From: an uncultured Allorhizobium sp.
GTDB taxonomy: Bacteria > Pseudomonadota > Alphaproteobacteria > Rhizobiales > Rhizobiaceae
Reading direction: 5' to 3'
DNA length: 64,000 nt
NCBI GenBank assembly: GCA_958439205.1
Contig: OY288189.1
Coordinates: forward strand, 2,061,001 to 2,125,000
Made by a program: the position numbers and the translations under genes. A model generated the notes under the pieces. It made no database searches. It worked only from the letters and a program-made list of their open reading frames with translations, and was not told the origin of the DNA. Positions 16,679 to 25,705 of this stretch are shown here, piece by piece (positions within the stretch are counted from its first letter, which is position 1; every line of letters starts with the position of its first letter).

Positions 16679-18007
16679 TCAGATGTTGCGCTCGAGCACC
16701 TTGCGCAGCTTGTCGAAGAGTTCGTCGATCTGCTCCGTTGTGATGATCAGCGGCGGCGAGAGCGCGATGATGTCGCCGGTGGTGCGGATCAAGAGGCCGT
16801 CGTTATAGGCTTCGAGGAAGGCGTTGAAGGCGCGCTTCGTCGGTTCGCCGTCGATCGGCTTCAGCTCGATTGCGCCGATCAGGCCGAGATTGCGAATGTC
16901 GATGACATTCGGGCAGTCCCGCAGCGAATGCAGTTTCTCTTCCCAGTAGGGCGCGATTTCGGCCGCGCGGGTCAAGAGGTTCTCGTCGCGATAGGTGTCG
17001 AGGGTGCCGAGTGCTGCAGCCGAAGCGATCGGGTTGCCGGAATAGGTGTAGCCATGGAAGAACTCGATCATGTGATCGGGGCCCTGCATAAAGGCGTCGT
17101 GGATTTCGGCGGTGACGAAGACCGCACCCATCGGGATGACGCCGTTGGTCAGGCCCTTGGCGGTGACCATGATGTCGGGCTTCACGTCGAAATACTGCGA
17201 CGCGAAGGGGGCGCCGAGGCGGCCGAAACCGGTGATGACTTCATCGAAGATCAACAGGATGCCGTGCTTGGTGCAAATCTCGCGCAGACGCTGGAGATAG
17301 CCCTTCGGCGGGATCAGCACGCCGGTGGAGCCGGAGACCGGCTCGACGATGACAGCGGCGATGGTCGAGGCGTCATGGAGGGTAACAATGCGTTCCAGCT
17401 CGTCGGCGAGGTCGCCGCCATGCTCGGGCATGCCCTTGGTGAAGGCGTTCTTGGCCGGCAGGTGGGTGTGCGGCATGTGATCGACGCCGGTCAGCAGCGT
17501 GCCGAACATCTTGCGGTTTGAGACGATGCCGCCGACCGAGATGCCGCCGAAATTCACGCCGTGATAGCCGCGTTCGCGACCGATGAGGCGTGTGCGCGAG
17601 CCCTGTCCCTTCACGCGCTGATAGGCGAGCGCGACCTTGAGGGCGGTCTCCACCGATTCCGAGCCGGAATTGGTGTAGAGCACATGCGCCATGTTGTCGG
17701 GGGCGATGTCGATCAGGCGGTTTGCCAGTTCGAACGCCTTGGGGTGGCCGAGCTGGAAGGCCGGGGCGTAATCGAGCTCGCCAGCCTGTTCACGGATCGC
17801 TTCGGTGATCAGCGGGCGGCAGTGACCGGCGTTCACACACCAGAGGCCGGCAGTGCCGTCGAGCACCTGGCGGCCGTCATGGGTGGTGTAGTGCATGTCC
17901 TTGGCGCCGACGAAAAGGCGCGGCTCCTTCTTGTACTGGCGGTTCGCAGTGAACGGCATCCAGAAGGCGCGCAGGTCGTTCGGCGTGGAATTCAGGCGGT
18001 TAGACAT
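16679..18007 (-). CDS. Omega-amino acid:pyruvate aminotransferase (class III)
   Basis: A 442-residue PLP-dependent class III aminotransferase. The start at 18007 (MSNRLNSTPND) has GGAG six bases upstream, better than an in-frame ATG at 18043. FWMPFTANRQYK, GTAGLWCVNAGHC, TNSGSESVETALK, RGYHGVNFGG, IFDEVITGFGR and TAKGLTNG (PLP lysine about Lys284) are all present. The sequence strongly resembles beta-alanine:pyruvate / omega-amino acid transaminases of Pseudomonas. It likely moves amino groups from beta-alanine or other omega-amines to pyruvate. It is single-gene and cytosolic. Confidence 0.9.
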   Translation of the reverse strand: MSNRLNSTPNDLRAFWMPFTANRQYKKEPRLFVGAKDMHYTTHDGRQVLDGTAGLWCVNAGHCRPLITEAIREQAGELDYAPAFQLGHPKAFELANRLIDIAPDNMAHVLYTNSGSESVETALKVALAYQRVKGQGSRTRLIGRERGYHGVNFGGISVGGIVSNRKMFGTLLTGVDHMPHTHLPAKNAFTKGMPEHGGDLADELERIVTLHDASTIAAVIVEPVSGSTGVLIPPKGYLQRLREICTKHGILLIFDEVITGFGRLGAPFASQYFDVKPDIMVTAKGLTNGVIPMGAVFVTAEIHDAFMQGPDHMIEFFHGYTYSGNPIASAAALGTLDTYRDENLLTRAAEIAPYWEEKLHSLRDCPNVIDIRNLGLIGAIELKPIDGEPTKRAFNAFLEAYNDGLLIRTTGDIIALSPPLIITTEQIDELFDKLRKVLERNI

Positions 18008-18223
18008 CGTGTTCTCCATGGCCCTTTGGTCGCGGGCGGCCATTCTCCCGGCTGTCGGCGCAGGCGCCGAGATCTGTTGAATGCGCCGTCACGTTAGCAG
18101 GGACCAAAGCACGGTCAAGCCATGGCCGGGGCCGCATCAACAAAGGTCATGGATTGCCGAATTCCGGTGATGGGCGGCGGTATCGCGCGGCAGGACCTAT
18201 GCGGCTTCATCCGCAGGTCACGA

Positions 18224-18256
18224 AAAGCCCCGGAGGCATTTGCCGTCCGGGGCTTT
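18224..18256 (-). terminator. Terminator downstream of the NolR-like gene
   Basis: AAAGCCCCGGA (18224-18234) and TCCGGGGCTTT (18246-18256) are perfect inverted arms. On the minus strand the stem ends in TTTTC, placing it about 95 bases after the ArsR-family gene's stop. Confidence 0.75.
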
Positions 18257-18350
18257 GAAAATTGTCGTGCATCAAAGGCTCCACCCGCGGTTGCGAGTGT
18301 TCGCCGATCGCTCCCCACCCTCGATCGTCACGCCTTTGGGAGCGCTGTCA

Positions 18351-18668
18351 TCAGGCGGCAGATTTGCTCGCTGCCGGGGGGCAATAGATGCTTTCCAGCG
18401 TGGAAAGGATCTTGATCACCGACTCGGAGGTCGAGGAATAGTAGATGGTCTGGGCGTCACGACGCGTCTTGACCAGCTTCTGGGCGCGAAGCTTGGACAG
18501 ATGCTGCGACAGAGCCGACTGGCTCAGGCCCACCTGGGTCGCCAGAACGCCGACAGGAACCTCTCCCTCAACGAGGCTGCAGAGGATCATCAGTCGCTTC
18601 GGGTTTGCCATGGCGGAGAGCAAACCGGCTGCGACGGTCGATTGTTCGGACAATGCTTTTGTTTTCAT
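18351..18668 (-). CDS. nolR: NolR-like ArsR-family transcriptional regulator
   Basis: A 105-residue winged-helix protein. AAGLLSAMANPKRLMIL, VGLSQSALSQHLSKLRAQ and TRRDAQTIYYSS closely follow the NolR sequence of Sinorhizobium and Rhizobium as I remember it. The ArsR metal-binding ELCVCDL motif is absent, so it is not a metal sensor. NolR represses nodulation, quorum-sensing and growth genes in symbiotic rhizobia and also regulates itself; orthologues occur in non-symbionts. The upstream region carries a CCTAAAT/ATTTAGG inverted repeat. The assignment to nolR rather than a paralogue is likely but not proven. Confidence 0.75.
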   Translation of the reverse strand: MKTKALSEQSTVAAGLLSAMANPKRLMILCSLVEGEVPVGVLATQVGLSQSALSQHLSKLRAQKLVKTRRDAQTIYYSSTSESVIKILSTLESIYCPPAASKSAA

Positions 18669-18777
18669 CTCACTTCAACTTTCCTTGGTCGAGTGCCGTG
18701 GGGGGGGTGGCAGTCGTTGAAAAATCCATGACTTAACTGGAAATCAAACTCTACCAGCATCATCAAAATTGTATATG

Positions 18778-18811
18778 CCTAAATTTAAGGTACTGCGTAT
18801 ACTCATTTAGG
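18778..18811. promoter_or_regulatory. Inverted repeat upstream of the NolR-like gene
   Basis: CCTAAAT (18778-18784) and ATTTAGG (18805-18811) are perfect inverted arms separated by 20 bases in an AT-rich stretch. The right arm overlaps the stop codon of the upstream HugZ-like gene. The left part also reads CCTAAATTTAAGG. The position suits autoregulation or a shared operator. Confidence 0.45.
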
Positions 18812-19531
18812 TAACTCTAATAGCAGATCTTCTGTTTTTGTGATGGGCGTCACAAATTCATGCCGAATGAGCAAGTCTTTGAAAACAATGTCCAATCCAT
18901 GCGAATCAATGGCGGAAATGCGCCATCCGCCCTCCGGCGCCCCATAAATTGTCATAGCGATATGGGATGCGAGATCGGGATGGAGACCCCCTAAATCTCG
19001 CAGTCGCGCTTCCTCGTCCCCGAGCAAATCATCGTCCATTTTCGGTATGAAAAAGTCGGCGCTGCTCAAATGGTAGGCACGTCCGAAGCCGCCATTGAGG
19101 CTCGCCCGTTCTGGGTTCAATCGGAAGAAGCGGAAGTCCGGAAAATCGATGTAGAGCTGCGACTTGGGGTGGCGAGCAAGGAAGCGGCTCCGCAGTCTCG
19201 CATGGGTTGCCGAGTCCCGCTCGACGCTTTCGGCCGTGCATTGCAGCGTCAGGCGGGGATGGGCAAGTGGGTCGCCCTTGGCCGGTTCGCCGGTCAGGAG
19301 CGACGCGCGGGGATCGGCGAGAAGGGCAGTCGTATGGGCCGAGAGGCCGGAGACGAGGATGACGGCTGCGCCGTCCGTGTCCGTGCCCAGCAGGACGCGG
19401 CTGACGAAGGGAAAGCCTGTCTCGGGCTCGATCACCCCGATCGCCGCAAAGCGCGCGCCGCGCAGCAAAATGCGCGCCTGTCGGCGCGCATCGTCGTCCG
19501 TGTCCCTGATGACCTGGGGCTTGTCGTTCAT
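18803..19531 (-). CDS. HugZ-like pyridoxamine-phosphate-oxidase-fold protein
   Basis: A 242-residue protein from MNDKPQVIRDTDDDARRQAR, with GGGAGACGGAC upstream. The N-terminal two thirds is a split-barrel FMN-binding fold (ILLRGARFAAIGVI, FVSRVLLGTD, LVSGLSAHTTALLADPRASLL). The C-terminal part (about 165-240, with DLASHIAMTIYGAP) is the DUF2470-like domain seen in HugZ-type proteins. HugZ members help degrade or use heme iron. Placing it in heme use here is inference; the heme receptor gene lies 19 kb away. Confidence 0.8.
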   Translation of the reverse strand: MNDKPQVIRDTDDDARRQARILLRGARFAAIGVIEPETGFPFVSRVLLGTDTDGAAVILVSGLSAHTTALLADPRASLLTGEPAKGDPLAHPRLTLQCTAESVERDSATHARLRSRFLARHPKSQLYIDFPDFRFFRLNPERASLNGGFGRAYHLSSADFFIPKMDDDLLGDEEARLRDLGGLHPDLASHIAMTIYGAPEGGWRISAIDSHGLDIVFKDLLIRHEFVTPITKTEDLLLELPK

Positions 19532-19576
19532 GTCCGTCTCCCGCATGCGTCTGTCTTCGATGCGGGGCCTAGGCTG

Positions 19577-20616
<1,040 letters not shown>

Positions 20617-20620
<4 letters not shown>

Positions 20621-21486
20621 GTGTCTTCTCCGGGAATGCGGAAGATCCGGTCAAGGATGATGGCGAGGATGACGATGCAGAGACCTGCCTCGAAGCCCCG
20701 GGCGATGTTGACGGTGTTGAGTGCGCGCACGACCGGCACGCCGAGGCCGCTTGCGCCGACCAGTGCCGCGATGACGACCATCGACAGCGAGAGCATGATG
20801 GTCTGCGTGAGGCCCGCCATGATCTGCGGCGTGGCGAAGGGCAGCTCCACCTTGCGCAGCACCTGCATCGGTGTCGCACCGAAGGCGACGGCGGCTTCCA
20901 CCAGGGAAGGCGGGGTGGAGATGATGCCGAGGCGGGTCAGGCGGATCGGGGCTGCGATCGCAAAGATCACGGTCGCGATCAGGCCGGGCACCATGCCGAG
21001 ACCGAAGAGGATGAGCGCCGGAATGAGGTAGACGAATGTCGGGATCGTCTGCATCAGGTCAAGCACGGGCCGCACGGCTGCATAGAGCCAGGGACGGCGG
21101 GCGCAGGCAATGCCGATCGGCACGCCGATGACCATGCAGACCCCAGTCGCGGCGAGCACGAGCGCCAGGGTCTCCATCGTTTCCTTCCAGTAGCCCTGGT
21201 TATAGATCAGGAGCAGGCCGAGGAAGGTGAAGACGGTGACGCCCAGAGAGCGGCGCATCACCCAGGCGATCAGCGAGAACACCAGGATCATGAACAGTGG
21301 ATAGAAGGCTTCCACCGGCGTTCCCTTGAGAAAGGGCGCCTGCAGCACGAAGAGCATGGCGTTGATGGAAGCGCTCAATATGGTCGCGATGAAATCGAAT
21401 ACAAAATCGACATTGGCCGTCAGCCAATCGACGAAACTTTTCGACAAGGGCCCGATGGGCAGCTTGTTGTCGGTCAGAAAATCCAT
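20617..21486 (-). CDS. choW: Choline ABC transporter permease
   Basis: A 289-residue inner-membrane permease with about six membrane helices. The binding-protein-dependent transport domain includes an EAA-like loop (EAAVAFGATPMQVLRKVELPFA, the coupling helix to the ATPase). The N-terminal periplasmic-facing region resembles ProW/OpuAB. It is preceded by choX after a 94-base gap and overlaps choV by the ATGA arrangement. It forms the choline-import complex with its neighbours. Confidence 0.92.
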
Positions 21487-21580
21487 TGATGTCCCCGATT
21501 GGCCACAGGTTTAATGCCTGGGAGGCCGCGCGGCCGGATCCCCCTTCCGGTCGCGCGGTTCCACGATCGATGGACAGGGA

Positions 21581-22537
21581 TCAGAGGCCGAGGGCCGTCT
21601 TCACCGCTGCGAGGCCGTCGCCGCCATCCTTGGTGGTGACGCCGGCGAGCCAGGGGTCGACAGCCGCCGGATTGGCCTTCAGCCAGTCGCTTGCTGCCAC
21701 TTCGGCATCCTGGCCGTCATTCAGGATCTTGCCCATGATCTCGTTTTCCATGGCGAGCGAGAACTTGAGATTGGTGACGAACTTGCCGACATTCGGGCAT
21801 TCCGTCGTGTAGCCGGCGCGGGTGTTGGTGAAGATGGTCGCGCCACCGAAGTTTGCGCCGAAGACATCGTCGCCGCCCGACAGATAGGTCAGCTTGAAGT
21901 TGGCGTTCATCGGATGCGGTTCCCAGCCGAGGAAGACCACCGGCGTGCCATCTTTTTCAGCGCGGGCGACCTGGGCGAGCATGCCCTGTTCGGAGGATTC
22001 GACGACTTCGAAATCGCCGAGTTCGAACTTGTTGCCGTCGATCATGTCGAGGATCAGGCGGTTGCCGTCATTGCCTGGCTCGATGCCGTAGATCTTGCCT
22101 TCGAGAGCATCCTTGTTCTTGGCGATGTCGGCGAAGTCCTTGATGCCGAGTTCGGCGCCCTTGGCATTGGTGGCCAGCGTATACTTCGCGCCTTCGAGGT
22201 TCGGTCCGAAGATTTCGACCGACTTTTCTTCGCGGTAAGGGGCGATGTCGGCTTCCATGGTCGGCATCCAGTTGCCGAGGAAGACGTCGATGTCCTTGTT
22301 CTTCAGCGATGAATAGGTGACCGGGACGGAGAGGACCGTGGTCGTCGGCTCGTAGCCAAGAGCCTTCAGGATGACGGTGGCCGTAGCCGTTGTCGCGGTG
22401 ATGTCGGTCCAGCCGACGTCGGAGAAGCGCACGGTCGAGCAGCTCGCTGCTTCCTGGGCGGAGAGAGGCACCGCGCTGATCGCGATCAGCGAAACGGCGG
22501 CTACGAGTGTTCGGCGACAAGAGGTACGATACGTCAT
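21581..22537 (-). CDS. choX: Choline-binding periplasmic protein
   Basis: A 318-residue protein with a signal peptide (RRTLVAAVSLIAISAVPLSAQ). Aromatic-rich segments DVGWTDI, FLGNWMPTMEAD, YGIEPGNDGNR and FLGWEPHPMN correspond to the ChoX/ProX ligand box, where aromatic residues hold the trimethylammonium group. A Cys pair (CSTVRF near the N-terminus and TTECPNVG) may form a disulfide. It is the first gene of choXWV, with a GGGAG ribosome site. ChoX of Sinorhizobium binds choline with high affinity and acetylcholine weakly. Confidence 0.93.
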   Translation of the reverse strand: MTYRTSCRRTLVAAVSLIAISAVPLSAQEAASCSTVRFSDVGWTDITATTATATVILKALGYEPTTTVLSVPVTYSSLKNKDIDVFLGNWMPTMEADIAPYREEKSVEIFGPNLEGAKYTLATNAKGAELGIKDFADIAKNKDALEGKIYGIEPGNDGNRLILDMIDGNKFELGDFEVVESSEQGMLAQVARAEKDGTPVVFLGWEPHPMNANFKLTYLSGGDDVFGANFGGATIFTNTRAGYTTECPNVGKFVTNLKFSLAMENEIMGKILNDGQDAEVAASDWLKANPAAVDPWLAGVTTKDGGDGLAAVKTALGL

Positions 22538-22792
22538 TTGCAGGCTCCCGGTTTTTTATGATGTTCCCAAGTCAACATTCAATACCGGAGAAATGCAAGG
22601 ATGCCCGCGCGTTTGCGTCGCAGGAGTGGCCCTGTTTGCGACCTGAGGCCCTTTCTGCGCAGGGGGCAGCCGCATTTCAAAAAAAAGTTCGGGATCTTGA
22701 TGGCCGTCAAAGTGTTGGATTGCGTGCCATGCGAATTGGTGATGCGATGAATGCGGCGCCTCCGCGCCCGTTGTTTGGATACAGGAGTTCCG

Positions 22793-23179
22793 ATGAAGAC
22801 GTCATCCTTGGTTATGCTGCTCGCGCTTGCCGCAGCACCGTTTCCCGCTTTTGCAGATGGTGATCCGGTTGCCGGCGCCAAGGCCTTCAAGGCCTGTCAG
22901 GCCTGTCACATCGCGACCGAAGCCAAGAATAAGGTCGGCCCGACGCTGCAGGGCGTTGTCGGTCGTCCGGTCGCTTCGATCGCCGACTACAAATATTCGC
23001 CTGCCATGACCGAGTTCGGTGCCGGCAAGGTCTGGGATGAAGCGCTCCTCTCCGAATATCTGAAGGCGCCGAAGGCCGTCGTGAAGGGCACCAAGATGGC
23101 TTATGCCGGCGTCAAGAAGGACGATGATCTCGCCAACATCATCGCCTATCTCAAGGACCCGGCTGCCGGCGGCCAGTGA
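22793..23179 (+). CDS. Class I c-type cytochrome (cytochrome c2/c550-like)
   Basis: A 128-residue periplasmic cytochrome. A signal peptide ends at AFADG, the heme-binding C35-QACH39 follows, and Met102 in GTKMAYAG is the likely sixth heme ligand. The VGPTLQGVVGRP and DDLANIIAYLKD segments are class I hallmarks. It carries electrons between membrane complexes such as bc1 and oxidases. The start at 22793 follows AGGAGTTCC; an earlier in-frame start would put an arginine-rich stretch before the signal peptide. Confidence 0.9.
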   Translation: MKTSSLVMLLALAAAPFPAFADGDPVAGAKAFKACQACHIATEAKNKVGPTLQGVVGRPVASIADYKYSPAMTEFGAGKVWDEALLSEYLKAPKAVVKGTKMAYAGVKKDDDLANIIAYLKDPAAGGQ

Positions 23180-23197
23180 TCCCGACACAACTCCCCG

Positions 23198-23231
23198 ATG
23201 CGGCAGCCGTTTCGCGGCTGTCGCATTTCTC
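23198..23231 (+). terminator. Terminator after the cytochrome c gene
   Basis: ATGCGGCAGCCG (23198-23209) pairs with CGGCTGTCGCAT (23215-23226), allowing one G-U, and is followed by TTCTC. It lies 19 bases after the stop codon and separates the cytochrome gene from the AAA+ operon. Confidence 0.7.
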
Positions 23232-23383
23232 TGATAGCGCCTCTTGTGTGGGGGCTGCGACCATCCATATCGGATGATAGCGATTGCTCCTGTGCGCTGC
23301 GATACTTTCCCGCACCGGGAAACGCGCTATGGTGGTAGGCAACGATTCCGGCGCGCCGCCGGCATGAGGGACAGGGAGAGAAC

Positions 23384-24472
23384 ATGGCGACTTTGCAATC
23401 CTTCGACAGCGAGATCGAGAAGACGCGCAAGATCGTGTCGGAGATGCGCGGCAAGATCGAACAGTCTGGTGTGGTGCTGGATACGCTCGCCAAGAGCGAT
23501 TCCAAGCTCGTTGGTCAGGACTTCGATATCGAGAATGCCCGGATCTCGGATGTGCTGAACCAGCAGAAGGTGATGGAGGCGAATATCGCCGACCTGATCA
23601 TCGGGCTGGAAGACGCGACCAATGTCTTTGGTGCCGAGTTCGAAAGCATGAAGAGCCTGACCGGCATGGAAAAGTTCATTGGGATCTTTTCCAAGCAGAA
23701 GGCCCAGAGCATGCGCACCGAGCGCGTCCGCAACATGTCGCTTGCCGGCAATCTGCAGGAACTGCTCGCCAAGTCCGACAGCATTGTCGGCATTCTCAAG
23801 GAACAGAAGACGGTTCTCGAAGAGCGCTACAAGACCTCCGAGGCGAGCCTCGTGCAGGTTATCGAGCGGCGTAAGCAGACGATCGCCAATCTGGAGGAAA
23901 CCCAGAAGCGCATCGAAACGCTCAATCCGGCGCTCCTCGACATCGAAAACAAGATCGCCGCTTCGACAGACACCTCGGAACGCACGGATCTCGAAGCCGA
24001 ACGCTCGAAGCTTGCGACCGATTACAATCAGGCGCAGGCCCGCGAGCAGGAGCTTCTTGCCGAAAGCCAGACGCTGGAACGCTACACCTCGATGTTCCAG
24101 ACCTTCGTCGACAGCTTGAACAACCAGATCGCTGCCCAGAACACGCTGATCAACAAGCTGACGATCGATACCGAGCAGCGCATCGTTCTCTACAAGGCGC
24201 TGGAAGATTCGTTGAAGACGGCTGCCCAGCAGGAGGTCGCCCACCGGATCAACACGCTCGGTTCGCAGGTCGATACGGCTGCCGAAGAAACGATGGCCGG
24301 CATTGGTGCCGCCGCCCAGCGGCATATCGGCGATCTCTTGGAACTGCACGAGAAGAACATGCTCTCGACGCAGGACATCCAGCGCCGGAAGAAGCTTGCC
24401 GACGACGCTTTCGCGCGTCGCTTCCAGTCGGTTCTCGACAAGCACAATGCGGCCAACTACGTGAAGCCTTGA
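23384..24472 (+). CDS. Coiled-coil protein of unknown function, first gene of AAA+ operon
   Basis: A 362-residue soluble protein that is almost entirely helical, with long coiled-coil stretches (about 1-60, 125-230 and 270-340). It is rich in Glu, Lys, Gln and Ala and lacks a signal peptide, membrane segment or cysteine. A short less regular segment (GMEKFIGIFSKQKAQSMR, about 95-112) breaks the coils. The pattern faintly recalls TelA-type toxic-anion-resistance proteins, but I cannot confirm that. It starts after AGGGAGAGAAC, 79 bases before the next gene of a same-strand group ending at 30021, and probably serves as scaffold or adaptor. Confidence 0.7.
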   Translation: MATLQSFDSEIEKTRKIVSEMRGKIEQSGVVLDTLAKSDSKLVGQDFDIENARISDVLNQQKVMEANIADLIIGLEDATNVFGAEFESMKSLTGMEKFIGIFSKQKAQSMRTERVRNMSLAGNLQELLAKSDSIVGILKEQKTVLEERYKTSEASLVQVIERRKQTIANLEETQKRIETLNPALLDIENKIAASTDTSERTDLEAERSKLATDYNQAQAREQELLAESQTLERYTSMFQTFVDSLNNQIAAQNTLINKLTIDTEQRIVLYKALEDSLKTAAQQEVAHRINTLGSQVDTAAEETMAGIGAAAQRHIGDLLELHEKNMLSTQDIQRRKKLADDAFARRFQSVLDKHNAANYVKP

Positions 24473-24551
24473 TCGTGCCCATGACGTGGACGCGGCCATC
24501 AGGCCGCGTGCCGCTCTTGCGGTGCGCGGTCCTGTCGATGGGGGGAGGGGC

Positions 24552-25703
24552 ATGAACGTCGTCGATCGCAACAGTGCCGTTACGCACTATTTCACCACCA
24601 TGGCCTCGGCGCTCGCGGGCCTCGAGCAGTTCTTCGGCCAGTCCGATCGCCGCTTCGGCGAGAAGGGACCGCCGACGCTGCATCTGCTGCCCTATCTCGA
24701 TCGTCTGCGGAACTCGTTCACCTCCTGGCAGAATCGCATCGGCTTTACCGGCCAGTTCAAGATCGCGCAGGCAGAGAGCGGCTTTCCGATCTTCCAGAAC
24801 GTGCTGGAACTGGAAAACGATCGCGCAGGAGCCGCATCCAGACTTTCCACCATCCCTGATGTCGGCAAGCTGCGCGCCGAGATGGTCGATTTCATCCTGC
24901 GGCAGAAGGAATTTCCAGCCGCCCTGCAGCAGCAGATCGCCGAGCGGCTTTATCTGGAGCAGGTTCAGGCCGGTGAGATCTTCTCGCCCTTCGTACTCCC
25001 CACAACTGTTGCCGTCAGCGTCAATCCGCAGTCACGTCGCCCCTCCTATCTCGTCAGCTGGGCCGCCTTCGACGGCGTGAGCACGCTGCCGATGATCTAT
25101 CTCGCGACGATCGAGGACTCCTCCGAAAACGTCACCAAGATCCTGGTGACCGAAGACGGCAAGCTCAACGACGAGGTCGATATCCCGCTTCCGGTTGGCG
25201 GTCTGCTCAATCCGGAGCTTGCCCGCACATTCGACGATTTCTGCGCCAAGAACTCGGCTTACTCCCTGACGCCGGCCACGATCGCGACCAACATGGACCG
25301 CGATTTCCCGACCCTGCATCCGAAGTCGATCCGGCGTGTGGTGCTCGGGCCGCTCTATTCCACGGGGCTTACCCAGAATTCCGGCCGCGTGACCGAGATC
25401 CTCGACCGGGTGCGCAAGCCTGAGAACGCCTGGGTGATGACCTGGACCGTGCAGGAGGTGTTCTCCAAGCGCGAGCAACCGGCGGTGAAGGGTTTCTTTT
25501 CGTCGACGCCGGCCACCCAGGAATTCCACATCGAGACGCATGATCTTGAAGCCGCGCGCATGGGTGTGTCGACCTACGAGAAGCACGCGCTGGTGCCGCA
25601 TGACGCTTATCAGGCGCTCTATGCCGCCGGCGAGATCAAGCCGATCTTCGGCAATTTCAAGGTGCATGTGATTTCCGGCAACCAGGTCGTTAGTGAGGTC
25701 TGA
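24552..25703 (+). CDS. Protein of unknown function, second gene of AAA+ operon
   Basis: A 383-residue soluble protein from MNVVDRNSAVTHYFTTMASAL; the GGGGGAGGGGC site decides this start. It has an N-terminal helical half (about 1-150, with LLPYLDRLRNSFTSWQNRIGF) and a C-terminal mixed alpha/beta half (about 155-383) rich in beta strands (RPSYLVSWAAFDGVSTLPMI, VHVISGNQVVSEV). There is no signal, membrane segment or catalytic motif I recognise. The AAA+ gene begins two bases after its stop, so the two are translationally coupled and probably partners. Confidence 0.7.
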   Translation: MNVVDRNSAVTHYFTTMASALAGLEQFFGQSDRRFGEKGPPTLHLLPYLDRLRNSFTSWQNRIGFTGQFKIAQAESGFPIFQNVLELENDRAGAASRLSTIPDVGKLRAEMVDFILRQKEFPAALQQQIAERLYLEQVQAGEIFSPFVLPTTVAVSVNPQSRRPSYLVSWAAFDGVSTLPMIYLATIEDSSENVTKILVTEDGKLNDEVDIPLPVGGLLNPELARTFDDFCAKNSAYSLTPATIATNMDRDFPTLHPKSIRRVVLGPLYSTGLTQNSGRVTEILDRVRKPENAWVMTWTVQEVFSKREQPAVKGFFSSTPATQEFHIETHDLEAARMGVSTYEKHALVPHDAYQALYAAGEIKPIFGNFKVHVISGNQVVSEV

Positions 25704-25705
25704 GC

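Noticed and set aside
18115..18318. 67-codon minus-strand frame between the transaminase and NolR-like genes
   Set aside because: It contains the intrinsic terminator of the NolR-like gene and has no ribosome site.
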